Assembly: GCA_014728045.1 (NCBI GenBank)
Contig: WJMH01000006.1
Coordinates: forward strand, 1 to 52,737
Reading direction: 5' to 3'
Origin: Candidatus Omnitrophota bacterium
GTDB taxonomy: Bacteria > Omnitrophota > Gorgyraeia > Tantalellales > Tantalellaceae
Length of the DNA: 52,737 bases
The position numbers and the translations under genes are program-made. A model generated the notes under the pieces. The model was not told the origin of the DNA. It was given only the letters and a program-made list of their open reading frames with translations, and did no database searches. This document shows positions 17,027-24,224 of the stretch, in pieces. Each line of letters begins with the position of its first letter. Within the stretch, counting starts at the first letter, position 1.

Positions 17027-17226
17027 CATTCCTCCTTGCCTTTTAAATTAAAAAAGGGCGAATTCCCCTCTCTGGAGTTCGCCCTTTTTGTTCTTATCAG
17101 AATTAACCCTTATTTCCATTAACTGCCCCGATGCAAGACAACGTGTGTTATAAAGCTTTCTTTCGTTAGAATTGAACCCGTTTTCACCGGTTTATGCTTA
17201 AAAAGCGTTCCGCTATTGCCCGCATT
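17027..17226 (-). other. 5' leader of the carB operon
   Basis: About 200 bases between the predicted start of transcription and carB. No leader ORF of note was seen. It holds the attenuator at 17051-17089 and an upstream region able to fold in alternative ways. A GGGTTCAATTC segment (minus strand, near 17170-17180) resembles a tRNA T-arm, but no tRNA or T-box motif surrounds it. The 98 bases from 17256 to 17353, beyond the promoter, show nothing. Confidence 0.5.
17051..17089 (-). promoter_or_regulatory. carB leader attenuator: terminator hairpin with PyrR-binding-loop-like sequence
   Basis: On the minus strand a 12-bp stem (AAAAAGGGCGAA / TTCGCCCTTTTT) closes a 15-base loop and is followed by a T-run, the form of an intrinsic terminator. 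It lies 25 bases before the carB ATG, so it must be conditional for carB to be expressed. The loop contains UCCAGAGAGG (17067-17076), which matches the core of the PyrR-binding consensus ARUCCNGNGAGGYU. The upstream leader segment GGGUUC (17174-17179) could pair with GAACUC at the 5' arm/loop edge and act as an antiterminator. PyrR control is inferred; no pyrR gene is in this window. Confidence 0.65.
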
Positions 17227-17255
17227 ATAATACTATAACTGGCTGATAATTTCAA
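17227..17255 (-). promoter_or_regulatory. Promoter of the carB operon
   Basis: Minus-strand TTGAAA (17250-17255) and TATTAT (17227-17232) have a 17-base spacer. They lie 200 bases before carB, which leaves room for the attenuator leader. Confidence 0.7.
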
Positions 17256-17353
17256 GCCATTGGAACTTACAAAGCGAAAAAATCACGTGTTCTCAAGCCG
17301 GATCGATATAAGTCGCTGTATTCAAATGATATACATGAGAGGCTCTGAGGAGA

Positions 17354-17920
17354 TTAAAGGCATTTGCCCATCCGGTAAGCTTTTTCCAGCTGCCTTCTGG
17401 AGGGCTTGCTCTTAAGATAATCCAGCATTCCGGTCGCGTAAAGGGTCTTGATCTTTACGTTCATACGGCCGAAAAAGACCTTCATGGCGCGTATGCATCC
17501 GGTAGCCGTACCCAGTAAATGAGAAAGGGGGAAAGGCATGCCGCAGCTTGTTATCAGCACTACCCTGGCCGGTTTATCGGCAGTTCTCCTGGGACCGGTC
17601 GAGGTCATTTCGAAGAGGCTGCCTCCCCTGTCTATAAAGGCTTTAGCCATGGATGTCACATTGCTCCAGTAGGTCGGGGAAGCGAAAACAACGACCTCGG
17701 AAGATGCCACCTTATCCAGTACCATCTGGTGGTCGTCCTCTATAACACATTTATCCGGAGTGCAGCTGCCGCATCCGGTGCAATGGCGGATATCAAGATC
17801 ATAAAGATGTATTTTTTCTACATCGGCTCCGTTATCCTTTAACCCTTCAAGCACCTTATCTAGCATCTGGTCACTTGCCCATCCTTTTCTGGGACCGGCT
17901 AATATTCCCAACGCTTTCAT
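17354..17920 (-). CDS. Iron-sulfur flavoprotein / NADPH-dependent FMN reductase family
   Basis: A 188-residue flavodoxin-fold protein. The N-terminal MKALGILAGPRKG is the FMN phosphate loop (usually GSPRKG, here AGPRKG). HCTGCGSCTPDKC (about 47-59) is the compact cysteine motif of iron-sulfur flavoproteins. FASPTYWSNVTSMAKAFIDR is the typical flavin-binding and dimer segment. It should carry electrons in the cytoplasm, probably with one [4Fe-4S] cluster and FMN; donor and acceptor are unknown. AAAGGAGG precedes the ATG. It follows the lipoprotein gene by 20 bases. Confidence 0.87.
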   Translation of the reverse strand: MKALGILAGPRKGWASDQMLDKVLEGLKDNGADVEKIHLYDLDIRHCTGCGSCTPDKCVIEDDHQMVLDKVASSEVVVFASPTYWSNVTSMAKAFIDRGGSLFEMTSTGPRRTADKPARVVLITSCGMPFPLSHLLGTATGCIRAMKVFFGRMNVKIKTLYATGMLDYLKSKPSRRQLEKAYRMGKCL

Positions 17921-17940
17921 GGATCCTCCTTTAAGAGCGG

Positions 17941-18579
17941 CTAGACCAGTAAAAATCCTGCCAGCATCATCGCTACCCGAGCGGCAACGTTAACCCCGGT
18001 CGCTATCGCGTTGCCGGTCGCCTTCCAGGCGCCTTTTGTCCTGCTGCGCTTATCCCTCTCGCCATCGACGGCGTATAAGGCCGTTAACTGGATTATCTCC
18101 TGAGTATCTTCCTTTTCGATCTCCTCTTCCGGAGCGTCCGAGAATGTCCAGTAGATCTTTCCGTCTACATCCCTTATCTCGTTGACCACTTCCGGCCCGG
18201 TATCACTTTCGACCCGTTTCCGGTAAAGAGAATTGTAAAAATCCAGCAGCTCTTCGTCGCTCCACTTACCAAGTTCCACTTTGTTGTAGGGCCTTTGGAA
18301 GACCCCGGAATCGGCTATGACCTTCGAACACCTGTAGTCCAGAGCGCTCATGAAAGCGGTCACAGTGATATCTTTGGCTTTCCTGTCGACAGGCGTTTTG
18401 GGATCATAGTTATACACGCGTTCAAAAAGCGCGAGGGCTTCCTGGTCACCGAGAGCCTTCATGTGCATCTTGTGCACGTTCATTCCCAGTTCATCCGGTT
18501 TTTTGGAAGAAGTCGCGCACCCGGCAACAGAAAGGAAAAGTAAAGACGCAACGGATATCCTGAGGATCGAGATCTTCAT
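17941..18579 (-). CDS. Lipoprotein of unknown function
   Basis: A 212-residue product with a lipoprotein signal (LSVAGC, Cys22 predicted lipidated). The mature part is helical and charged, with VFQRPYNKVELGKWSDEELLDFYNSLYRKR, an acidic DAPEEEIEKEDTQE stretch, and a hydrophobic C-terminal segment (about 192-212) that could be a second membrane anchor or glycine-zipper-like helix. No family is recognised. No good ribosome site precedes the ATG (only TTAAG). It lies between the aminotransferase and flavoprotein genes on the same strand. Confidence 0.75.
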   Translation of the reverse strand: MKISILRISVASLLFLSVAGCATSSKKPDELGMNVHKMHMKALGDQEALALFERVYNYDPKTPVDRKAKDITVTAFMSALDYRCSKVIADSGVFQRPYNKVELGKWSDEELLDFYNSLYRKRVESDTGPEVVNEIRDVDGKIYWTFSDAPEEEIEKEDTQEIIQLTALYAVDGERDKRSRTKGAWKATGNAIATGVNVAARVAMMLAGFLLV

Positions 18580-18639
18580 CTTAATGTTGAATCACGTTTC
18601 ATGGAATATTAAGGTTACACATACATGCCCCGGAAAGGA

Positions 18640-19785
18640 TCACGCAAGAAAACGTTCTATTCTCTTCATGGCTTCCTTGAGGTTCTCAAAGCTTGAAGCG
18701 TAACACATCCGCACATGCCCTTCGCCGGAAGGCCCGAACGCGGTTCCAGGAACGACCGCGACTTTTTCTTTTTTAAGAAGCTTCTCGGCGAACTCCATGG
18801 ACGAAAGACCAGAACTGTTGACCGAGGGAAAAGCATAGAAGGCCCCCTCCGGCTTATGGCAGGTCAACCCCATTTCGCAAAGCCGGGATATCACGAACTG
18901 TCTCCTGCGACGGTATTCCCTGACCATCTGCCGCATGTCCTTTTCACCGCTCTTCAAAGCTTCCCTGGCGGCCATCTGGGAGATGATCGAGGCACAGAGC
19001 ATCGTATGCTGATGTACCTTGGTCATGGCCTGTATGGCCTTTCTGGGACCGCAAGCATAACCGATGCGCCAGCCTGTCATGGCGAAAGCTTTGGAAAAAC
19101 CGTTGAGATAAATAGTCCTTTCCTTCATGCCCTTAAGTGTCGGGAAAGCCACGTGGTCAAAATCATATGTGAGATCACAGTAAGTCTCGTCACTTATCAT
19201 GATAAGGTCCTTTTTCCTTACAACCTCCGCAATTTTTCTGAGATGCTGCCTGGTATAGGAAGCTCCGGTGGGATTATTCGGATAATTCAGGACCACTGCT
19301 CTGGTCTTTTTATCGCATGCTTCCAGAAGCTTGTCGGGATCGAGCTTGAACCCGTCCGACGGACCGGTACGCAGATATACCGGCTTTCCTCCGCAAAGAC
19401 TGACGATCGGGCCATAAGCCACGTAATACGGCTCCGGGACAATGACCTTATCCCCGGGGTCTACAAGGGCGCGCATGGAAAGATCATATCCCTCGCTTAC
19501 CCCGACCGTGATAAGTATCTCATCCTCTGGGTCGTATTTGAGCGAATATTTGCGTTCAAGGTACTTGGAAATATCCTTGCGTAATTCCGACATGCCTTTA
19601 TTGGAGGTATACGAGGTGTACCCTTCCTCTATGGCGTAAATAGCGCTTTCCCTTATTCCCCAGGGGGTCACGAAATCGGGTTCGCCCACCCCGAGGGATA
19701 TCACGTCCTTCATCCCGAGGACCAGATCAAAAAAAGACCTTATGCCGGAAGGCGGCAGGTTCTTAACTCTCTTGCATATATCCAT
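18640..19785 (-). CDS. Class I/II aminotransferase (aspartate/alanine aminotransferase-like)
   Basis: A PLP-dependent transaminase of 381 residues, the family's usual length. Landmarks are ISLGVGEPDFVTP, YTSYTSNKGMSELR, YPNNPTGA, the Asp of MISDETYCDLTYD, and the PLP lysine in LNGFSKAFAMTGWRIGYACGP. The C-terminal substrate-carboxylate Arg is in GHVRMCYASS. Specificity cannot be set between aspartate, aromatic or branched-chain substrates. AAGGGAA precedes the ATG. The gene starts 19 bases after an Lrp/AsnC regulator, which suggests amino-acid-responsive control of both. Confidence 0.9.
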   Translation of the reverse strand: MDICKRVKNLPPSGIRSFFDLVLGMKDVISLGVGEPDFVTPWGIRESAIYAIEEGYTSYTSNKGMSELRKDISKYLERKYSLKYDPEDEILITVGVSEGYDLSMRALVDPGDKVIVPEPYYVAYGPIVSLCGGKPVYLRTGPSDGFKLDPDKLLEACDKKTRAVVLNYPNNPTGASYTRQHLRKIAEVVRKKDLIMISDETYCDLTYDFDHVAFPTLKGMKERTIYLNGFSKAFAMTGWRIGYACGPRKAIQAMTKVHQHTMLCASIISQMAAREALKSGEKDMRQMVREYRRRRQFVISRLCEMGLTCHKPEGAFYAFPSVNSSGLSSMEFAEKLLKKEKVAVVPGTAFGPSGEGHVRMCYASSFENLKEAMKRIERFLA

Positions 19786-19804
19786 AACAATTCCCTTTAT
19801 CTTC

Positions 19805-20302
19805 TCAGAGACTTATGGCGGGCCTTTTGCTTTTCCTGACCCGCTTGAGCACGTCCCCGTCCTCTTTATATTTTTTAAGAATGAAGTGGGTCACGGTACC
19901 CTGGACCTTGTCCATGGGGGCCAGTTTTTCCGAAACAAAGCTGGCGACCTCATGCAGGTTCTTTCCCTGCACCATAACAAGGAGGTCATACGTTCCGGAC
20001 ATCAGGTAACAGCTTGCAACTTCCGGGAACATGTAGATCCTTTCAGCAAGATGATCAAACCCCAGGTTCTTCTCGGGCACTATCTTGACCTCGATCAGGG
20101 CGAGCACGCCCCCGTCACCCTCGTCCTTGATAAGCTCTTTATTTATAACGGTCTTATACTTGAGGATAATACCGTCCTTCTCCATTTTCTTGATGGCCTT
20201 TTTCACCTTTTCCGGTTTCATTTTGAGCATTTTGCCGATCTCTTCTGGTGTAACTCTGGCGTCCTTTTCGAGTATCTCGAGAATTTGATTCATTTCCTTC
20301 AT
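19805..20302 (-). CDS. Lrp/AsnC-family transcriptional regulator
   Basis: A 165-residue amino-acid-sensing regulator. The N-terminal winged helix-turn-helix (about 1-60; VTPEEIGKMLKMKPEKVKKAIKKMEKDGII) is followed by an RAM ligand-binding domain with VLALIEVKIVPEKN, MSGTYDLLVMVQGKN and KVQGTVTHFILKKYK. GGAGGAGG precedes the start. A strong promoter is at 20358-20386, divergent from that of the Ski2-like helicase. It probably controls itself and the adjacent aminotransferase, which is common for this family but not shown here. Confidence 0.92.
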   Translation of the reverse strand: MKEMNQILEILEKDARVTPEEIGKMLKMKPEKVKKAIKKMEKDGIILKYKTVINKELIKDEGDGGVLALIEVKIVPEKNLGFDHLAERIYMFPEVASCYLMSGTYDLLVMVQGKNLHEVASFVSEKLAPMDKVQGTVTHFILKKYKEDGDVLKRVRKSKRPAISL

Positions 20303-20357
20303 ATTCGCCTCCTCCTCACGCGATCGGAATAATTGCTTTGATTTCCTTGATAGCTGA

Positions 20358-20386
20358 ATTATACGCTAAAAAAAGCTCCACTGCAA
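20358..20386 (-). promoter_or_regulatory. Promoter of the lrp-aminotransferase operon
   Basis: Minus-strand TTGCAG (20381-20386) and TATAAT (20358-20363) have a 17-base spacer and the shared TAGCGTATAAT 11-mer. Confidence 0.72.
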
Positions 20387-20408
20387 ATTATTTAAATCCG
20401 GGATGAGC

Positions 20409-20437
20409 TTGCAGCGGGCGGCCCGTTATGCGATAAT
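20409..20437 (+). promoter_or_regulatory. Promoter giving a leaderless helicase mRNA
   Basis: Plus-strand TTGCAG (20409-20414), a 17-base spacer, then GATAAT (20432-20437) preceded by TGC, an extended -10. The expected start of transcription, about 7 bases on, coincides with the A of the ATG at 20444. No Shine-Dalgarno sequence is present. Confidence 0.6.
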
Positions 20438-20443
20438 GACCTC

Positions 20444-22375
20444 ATGAAATATGATCCTTTTCAGCAAAAAGCCATAGAATATATAAACAACGGCTTCTCG
20501 GTCATAGTCTCGGCACCCACCGGCGCGGGCAAAACCGCAATAGCAGAACACGTCATAAACGACTGTATTTCCGCCGGGACCCGGGCCGTTTATACCGCCC
20601 CCATCAAAGCCCTCTCCAACCAGAAATACCGCGATTTCACTGCGCTGTACGGTGATAAGATCGGCATCCTTACCGGGGATGTTAGCATAAACGCCCATGC
20701 TCCCATACTGATAATGACAACGGAGATCTTCCGCAATAAACTGCTTTCGGAGGATCCGGAGCTGGCGGATTATTCATGGGTGGTATTCGACGAAATACAT
20801 TATATTGACAACTATGAGCGCGGCACGATATGGGAAGAGTCCCTTATATTCATGCCGGAGCACATGAAAATGCTAGCTTTATCAGCCACCATACCTAACA
20901 TAAACGAATTCGCCGAATGGATCCATTCAATACACGGCAAGCCCCTGAAAGTAGTAGAAGAAACTGAACGGCCTGTCCCTCTCCATCTTTTCTATCAATG
21001 CGAGAATAAGTTCCACGATCACCTTAACAGGATAAAACGAAACATGCCGAGGGGCGGCAGGAAAAAATACTACTACAAGCGCGGTAAAAGATTCATCAAA
21101 AAACACCACCTCAAACCCAACCGGCTGGACACCCTGATCAAGCACCTTGAAGATACCAATAAACTGCCCTGCATATATTTCGCTTTCAGCCGCAGAAGAT
21201 GCGAATACCTGGCAGAAGAGCTGGATAACTTTGATTTTCTGGACACCCACGAAAAGGCCGAGATCATCGAATTGTGGGAGGGCCTCTGCGAAAGATTCGA
21301 CCTCAAGGGAGAAAAAAGCGCCGAATATCTATTTCCTCTGGTTGAACGCGGAATAGCTTATCACCATGCGGGTATGCTCCCCACCCTTAAGGAGGTCGTC
21401 GAAAGGCTTTTTACTTCGCGCCTGCTGAAAGTGATATTCACGACCGAGACATTCGCGCTCGGTATAAACATGCCCGCCCGCACTGTCATATTTGACGAGC
21501 TCCGTAAATTCTACGGCAGGTTCTTCAGCAATCTCAAAACACGAGATTTTTACCAGATGGCCGGAAGGGCCGGAAGGCGCGGTATAGATAAGGAGGGGTT
21601 CGTCTACAGCCGCGTAAACCTTAACCGGATCACATACGATGAGCTTAAGCGCGTCGTCAAGGGAGATCCCGAAATAGTCAAAAGCAGGTTCAACGCTTCA
21701 TATGCCACCATCATAAACCTCTATAACCGCTACGGGGAGGAACTCTACAGTATATACCCCCGCTCTTTCCACCACTACCAGCAAAAGCAAAGATCAAGAG
21801 ACAAGGCTGTAAAGGCCATGGAAGCAAAGGTCAGCATACTAAAGGACCTAGGTTACATCGAGCAATTTCAGGTGACGGCAAAGGGGGATTTTGCCTCCAA
21901 GCTCTATGGTTATGAGCTCACCCTTACCGAACTTTACGAACAGGGGGTTCTTGAGGGGCTTTCCGAAGCCGAGCTCGGCGTGCTCGCAGTGGCAGCGGTC
22001 TATGAACCGCGCAAGGGCACCAGATTGCCCAGAATCAGCAGACCGGCCAGAGCGCTGAGAAAAGTGACCGATCTTACGTTGAAAATGGTGCATCGGACAG
22101 AGAAAAGATACAATATCACACCCCTTAGCAAGGAATACCGTTATCACCTGTCCCCTGCTATCGAAGCCTGGATGAAAGGCTCGGATTTCGACAGGCTTAT
22201 CACGATGGCGGATGCAGATGAGGGCGGAATCATCCGTTACTTCAGGATGGGGGTGCAGATCCTGAGGGAGATACTCGACACCCACGCTTCCTCTTCGATA
22301 AAGGAAAATGTCAAAAACGCCATAAAGCTCATCAACCGGGATATAATCGACGCAGAAACCCAGCTAAGGGAATGA
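20444..22375 (+). CDS. Ski2/Mtr4-like DEAD/DEAH-box RNA helicase
   Basis: A 643-residue superfamily 2 helicase. Motifs in order: Walker A SAPTGAGKT (about 23-31), Ia TAPIKALSNQKY, Ib TGDVS and MTTEIFRNKL, II DEIHY, III LSATIPN, a long insert (about 200-260) with a Lys/Arg-rich GGRKKYYYKRGKRF patch, then AYHHAGMLP, FTTETFALGINMPARTVIFD and QMAGRAGRRGID. The LGINMPART and QMAGRAGRRG forms are typical of Ski2/Mtr4/Dob1 enzymes. A C-terminal winged-helix and ratchet-like region follows. In eukaryotes and archaea such enzymes unwind RNA for decay; the bacterial role is open. The ATG at 20444 is the first available start and lacks a ribosome site. No nuclease gene is next to it. Confidence 0.9.
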   Translation: MKYDPFQQKAIEYINNGFSVIVSAPTGAGKTAIAEHVINDCISAGTRAVYTAPIKALSNQKYRDFTALYGDKIGILTGDVSINAHAPILIMTTEIFRNKLLSEDPELADYSWVVFDEIHYIDNYERGTIWEESLIFMPEHMKMLALSATIPNINEFAEWIHSIHGKPLKVVEETERPVPLHLFYQCENKFHDHLNRIKRNMPRGGRKKYYYKRGKRFIKKHHLKPNRLDTLIKHLEDTNKLPCIYFAFSRRRCEYLAEELDNFDFLDTHEKAEIIELWEGLCERFDLKGEKSAEYLFPLVERGIAYHHAGMLPTLKEVVERLFTSRLLKVIFTTETFALGINMPARTVIFDELRKFYGRFFSNLKTRDFYQMAGRAGRRGIDKEGFVYSRVNLNRITYDELKRVVKGDPEIVKSRFNASYATIINLYNRYGEELYSIYPRSFHHYQQKQRSRDKAVKAMEAKVSILKDLGYIEQFQVTAKGDFASKLYGYELTLTELYEQGVLEGLSEAELGVLAVAAVYEPRKGTRLPRISRPARALRKVTDLTLKMVHRTEKRYNITPLSKEYRYHLSPAIEAWMKGSDFDRLITMADADEGGIIRYFRMGVQILREILDTHASSSIKENVKNAIKLINRDIIDAETQLRE

Positions 22376-22756
22376 TCCCGTCTATTAGGCATATTCAGGG
22401 GGAACATCATATTGGAATAAAGGCCATGGGGTATGGGCTTGAAAAGTTCTATGGCCGCCTCCTGCGTGTAGTAATACCTTCTGCACCGAGGAAACACTTG
22501 GATCAGAAAAAGAAACAATTTCTAAAGATTACCGTCCACAACATAGGTACGCGGTGTTTCACCAACAGGTTCCTCGTTTATGAAAAAACCAGAGAACCGG
22601 CAGGGCTTGAAGCTATGTATATCTTGTAAGTATGAAAAGTGAAATGTCCGGAGTTCTCCGCATATGTATTCTCGAGAATATCCGCCGAAGAAAAGAAGAA
22701 AGAAATAGGATATATAAGCATAGAGCCCATAAAGGTCTTCACCGGTTAAGCTCCCC
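22376..22756. other. Convergent gap without a confident gene
   Basis: About 380 bases between the helicase and a minus-strand membrane protein gene. A plus-strand frame at 22372-22629 overlaps the helicase stop as ATGA and would code 85 residues (MIPSIRHIQGEHHIG...). A minus-strand GTG-started frame at 22522-22770 would code 82 residues. Neither has a recognisable domain or convincing signal, and they overlap each other. No terminator hairpin with a T-run was found, which is odd for a convergent junction. Confidence 0.3.
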
Positions 22757-23101
22757 TTATTCAATTTCACCGTTCTTAAATATATGAACCAGATGCGGCA
22801 GGATAATGGCCGAAGAAGTAAAAATCAAAAGGAAGCGCCACATGGCGGCCCCCGCCAAATGGGCAAAAAGCGCCCATAAAAACGCGATAAGGACAGCAGA
22901 AACATCCAAGATCAAGGGCTCTTCTTTACCGGGATATGTGTGCGCGGTGCGTAGCAACAATCCGAAAATGAAAATGGCCGCGATCAAAAGATAAACCGCA
23001 ACAAGATGCTCAACGAGTAACAGCATAAGAAGCTCTGCCGCCAGGATGATAAGCACCCATTGCTTGAAATAATGCCATTGTCTTGGGGTCAACGGGCCCA
23101 T
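22757..23101 (-). CDS. Four-helix membrane protein, unknown function
   Basis: A 114-residue hydrophobic protein with helices at about 14-30, 31-49, 62-82 and 84-105 and a charged C-terminal HIFKNGEIE. The first lines resemble ATP synthase subunit I or small DUF membrane proteins, but no family can be named. The ATG lies two bases after the stop of the small basic protein gene, so the two are probably translated together. Confidence 0.7.
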   Translation of the reverse strand: MGPLTPRQWHYFKQWVLIILAAELLMLLLVEHLVAVYLLIAAIFIFGLLLRTAHTYPGKEEPLILDVSAVLIAFLWALFAHLAGAAMWRFLLIFTSSAIILPHLVHIFKNGEIE

Positions 23102-23103
23102 CT

Positions 23104-23253
23104 CTACGAGATCTCTTTTGCCATTTTAAGATCGACGATACTCTCCGAGCGGTGATCTTTGTAGTATCTATTCATTATCCTGCGCTCTTCATCCATCCGC
23201 TTTTTTATGGCCTTTTTGATGATGGGTATCTTATTCCTTAGTTTTTTGATCAT
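23104..23253 (-). CDS. 49-residue basic helical protein
   Basis: A short protein (MIKKLRNKIPIIKKAIKKRMDEERRIMNRYYKD...) with a strongly basic, probably helical N-terminal half. The frame is open further upstream, but the ATG at 23253 is chosen because AGAGGTG lies 8 bases before it and a promoter is at 23301-23329. No family is recognised; charge and size fit a nucleic-acid- or membrane-surface-binding peptide. It is the first gene of a two-gene unit with the four-helix membrane protein. Confidence 0.65.
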   Translation of the reverse strand: MIKKLRNKIPIIKKAIKKRMDEERRIMNRYYKDHRSESIVDLKMAKEIS

Positions 23254-23300
23254 GATGCGTTCACCTCTTCTATTTATATTAAAGCCTTCAATGCATTCTA

Positions 23301-23329
23301 ATTTTAGCATTGTTATGGGCGCAAAACAA
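23301..23329 (-). promoter_or_regulatory. Promoter of the basic peptide / membrane protein pair
   Basis: Minus-strand TTGTTT (23324-23329), a 17-base spacer, then TAAAAT (23301-23306) preceded by TGC, an extended -10. Confidence 0.55.
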
Positions 23330-23425
23330 ATCAAACTTTAGAAAATTTTACGTGAACGGGATGTGACATTGTATCTTTTTTCAGATTAGGGCTTTATGAT
23401 CTTCTGGAGCAACAGATGAAAGGGG

Positions 23426-24025
23426 TCATTTATCGTCTGTTTTCTGCATATCCTCCCATACGTCAGGATAAAGCGTTTTCAGACAATCCTGGCAGAATGA
23501 ATGGGAAAAATCAATGTCCATATTCTTCTCCATATAACCGACCAGGTCAACCCATTGACCATTTTCGTCTCGGATTTTCTTGCACCCGGAACAAATTGGC
23601 AAAAGAGACATAAGAGGCATTATCTCCCCAACGTCTTCAAGCATAAGAAGAGAAAGGGGCCTGTTCCCTAATTTGACGGGAACAGTTGTGACGTAGAAAT
23701 ACACCTGTCTGACATTCCCGTTCTCAAGTTTATGAAGTCTTGCCCTGCCCTGCACCATCTCGTCCTTTTTTAGGGCCTCTTTGACAGAGTTCCTCAAAAC
23801 ACATTCGGAACAAAATTGACTCCTGCCACATCCTTTTTCTTGTGAATTTTTGCAGACCAGGACTTCTCCAATCCGTTGTTCTGCAAAGTCTTTTTCCTTG
23901 CCCGAGAATAGTTGCTCCGCCCTAGGATTGGCAAATATGATACGGATGTCGCCATCAACAACAAGTATAGGGACCGGTATGACCTTGAAAACCTCATTAA
24001 GAAGAGCACAGGAGTCTTCGACCAT
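23426..24025 (-). CDS. Stand-alone PAS-domain protein with two cysteine clusters
   Basis: A 199-residue soluble sensor without an output domain. The PAS core (about 10-130) starts IPVPILVVDGDIRIIFANPRAEQLF. It carries an internal cysteine cluster Cys58, Cys66, Cys72 and Cys75 (KGCGRSQFCSEC). A second module has LLPICSGCKKIRDENGQW and FSHSFCQDCLKTLYP, giving Cys145-x2-Cys148 and Cys178-x2-Cys181, the motif that follows PAS domains in many sensor kinases. Metal, Fe-S or redox sensing is inferred. It would have to signal by protein contact. It begins 4 bases after a DUF6132-like gene in the tex transcript. Confidence 0.82.
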   Translation of the reverse strand: MVEDSCALLNEVFKVIPVPILVVDGDIRIIFANPRAEQLFSGKEKDFAEQRIGEVLVCKNSQEKGCGRSQFCSECVLRNSVKEALKKDEMVQGRARLHKLENGNVRQVYFYVTTVPVKLGNRPLSLLMLEDVGEIMPLMSLLPICSGCKKIRDENGQWVDLVGYMEKNMDIDFSHSFCQDCLKTLYPDVWEDMQKTDDK

Positions 24026-24029
24026 CTTT

Positions 24030-24224
24030 TCACCTTCCTTTGTTAACGGAAATAACAGCGCTCACAGATGAACCTATAAGCGCACCGAGCAAAGAACTGG
24101 TTACAGGATCGCTTGTCAGCGGGCATACACCGCCCAAAAATACCCTGCAGGCCATACTTAATCCCAAACCGATCACGGCACCAATAAAAAGTCCCGCTAA
24201 TATGAATTTCGCGCCTGCTATCAT
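24030..24224 (-). CDS. Small membrane protein, DUF6132-like
   Basis: A 64-residue protein with two hydrophobic helices (about 6-25 and 43-60) joined by CRVFLGGVCPLTSDPVTSSLLGALIG. The CPLTSDP...LLGALIG signature is that of a family of tiny membrane proteins I remember as DUF6132; its function is unknown. The ATG overlaps the tex stop by 4 bases, so translation is likely coupled. Confidence 0.7.
   Translation of the reverse strand: MIAGAKFILAGLFIGAVIGLGLSMACRVFLGGVCPLTSDPVTSSLLGALIGSSVSAVISVNKGR

Noticed and set aside
17165-17185. tRNA-like T-arm sequence (GGGTTCAATTC) in the carB leader, considered as a tRNA fragment or T-box
   Set aside because: No matching acceptor or anticodon arms and no T-box antiterminator motif (AGGGTGGNACCGCG) are present; chance or part of the antiterminator fold is more likely.
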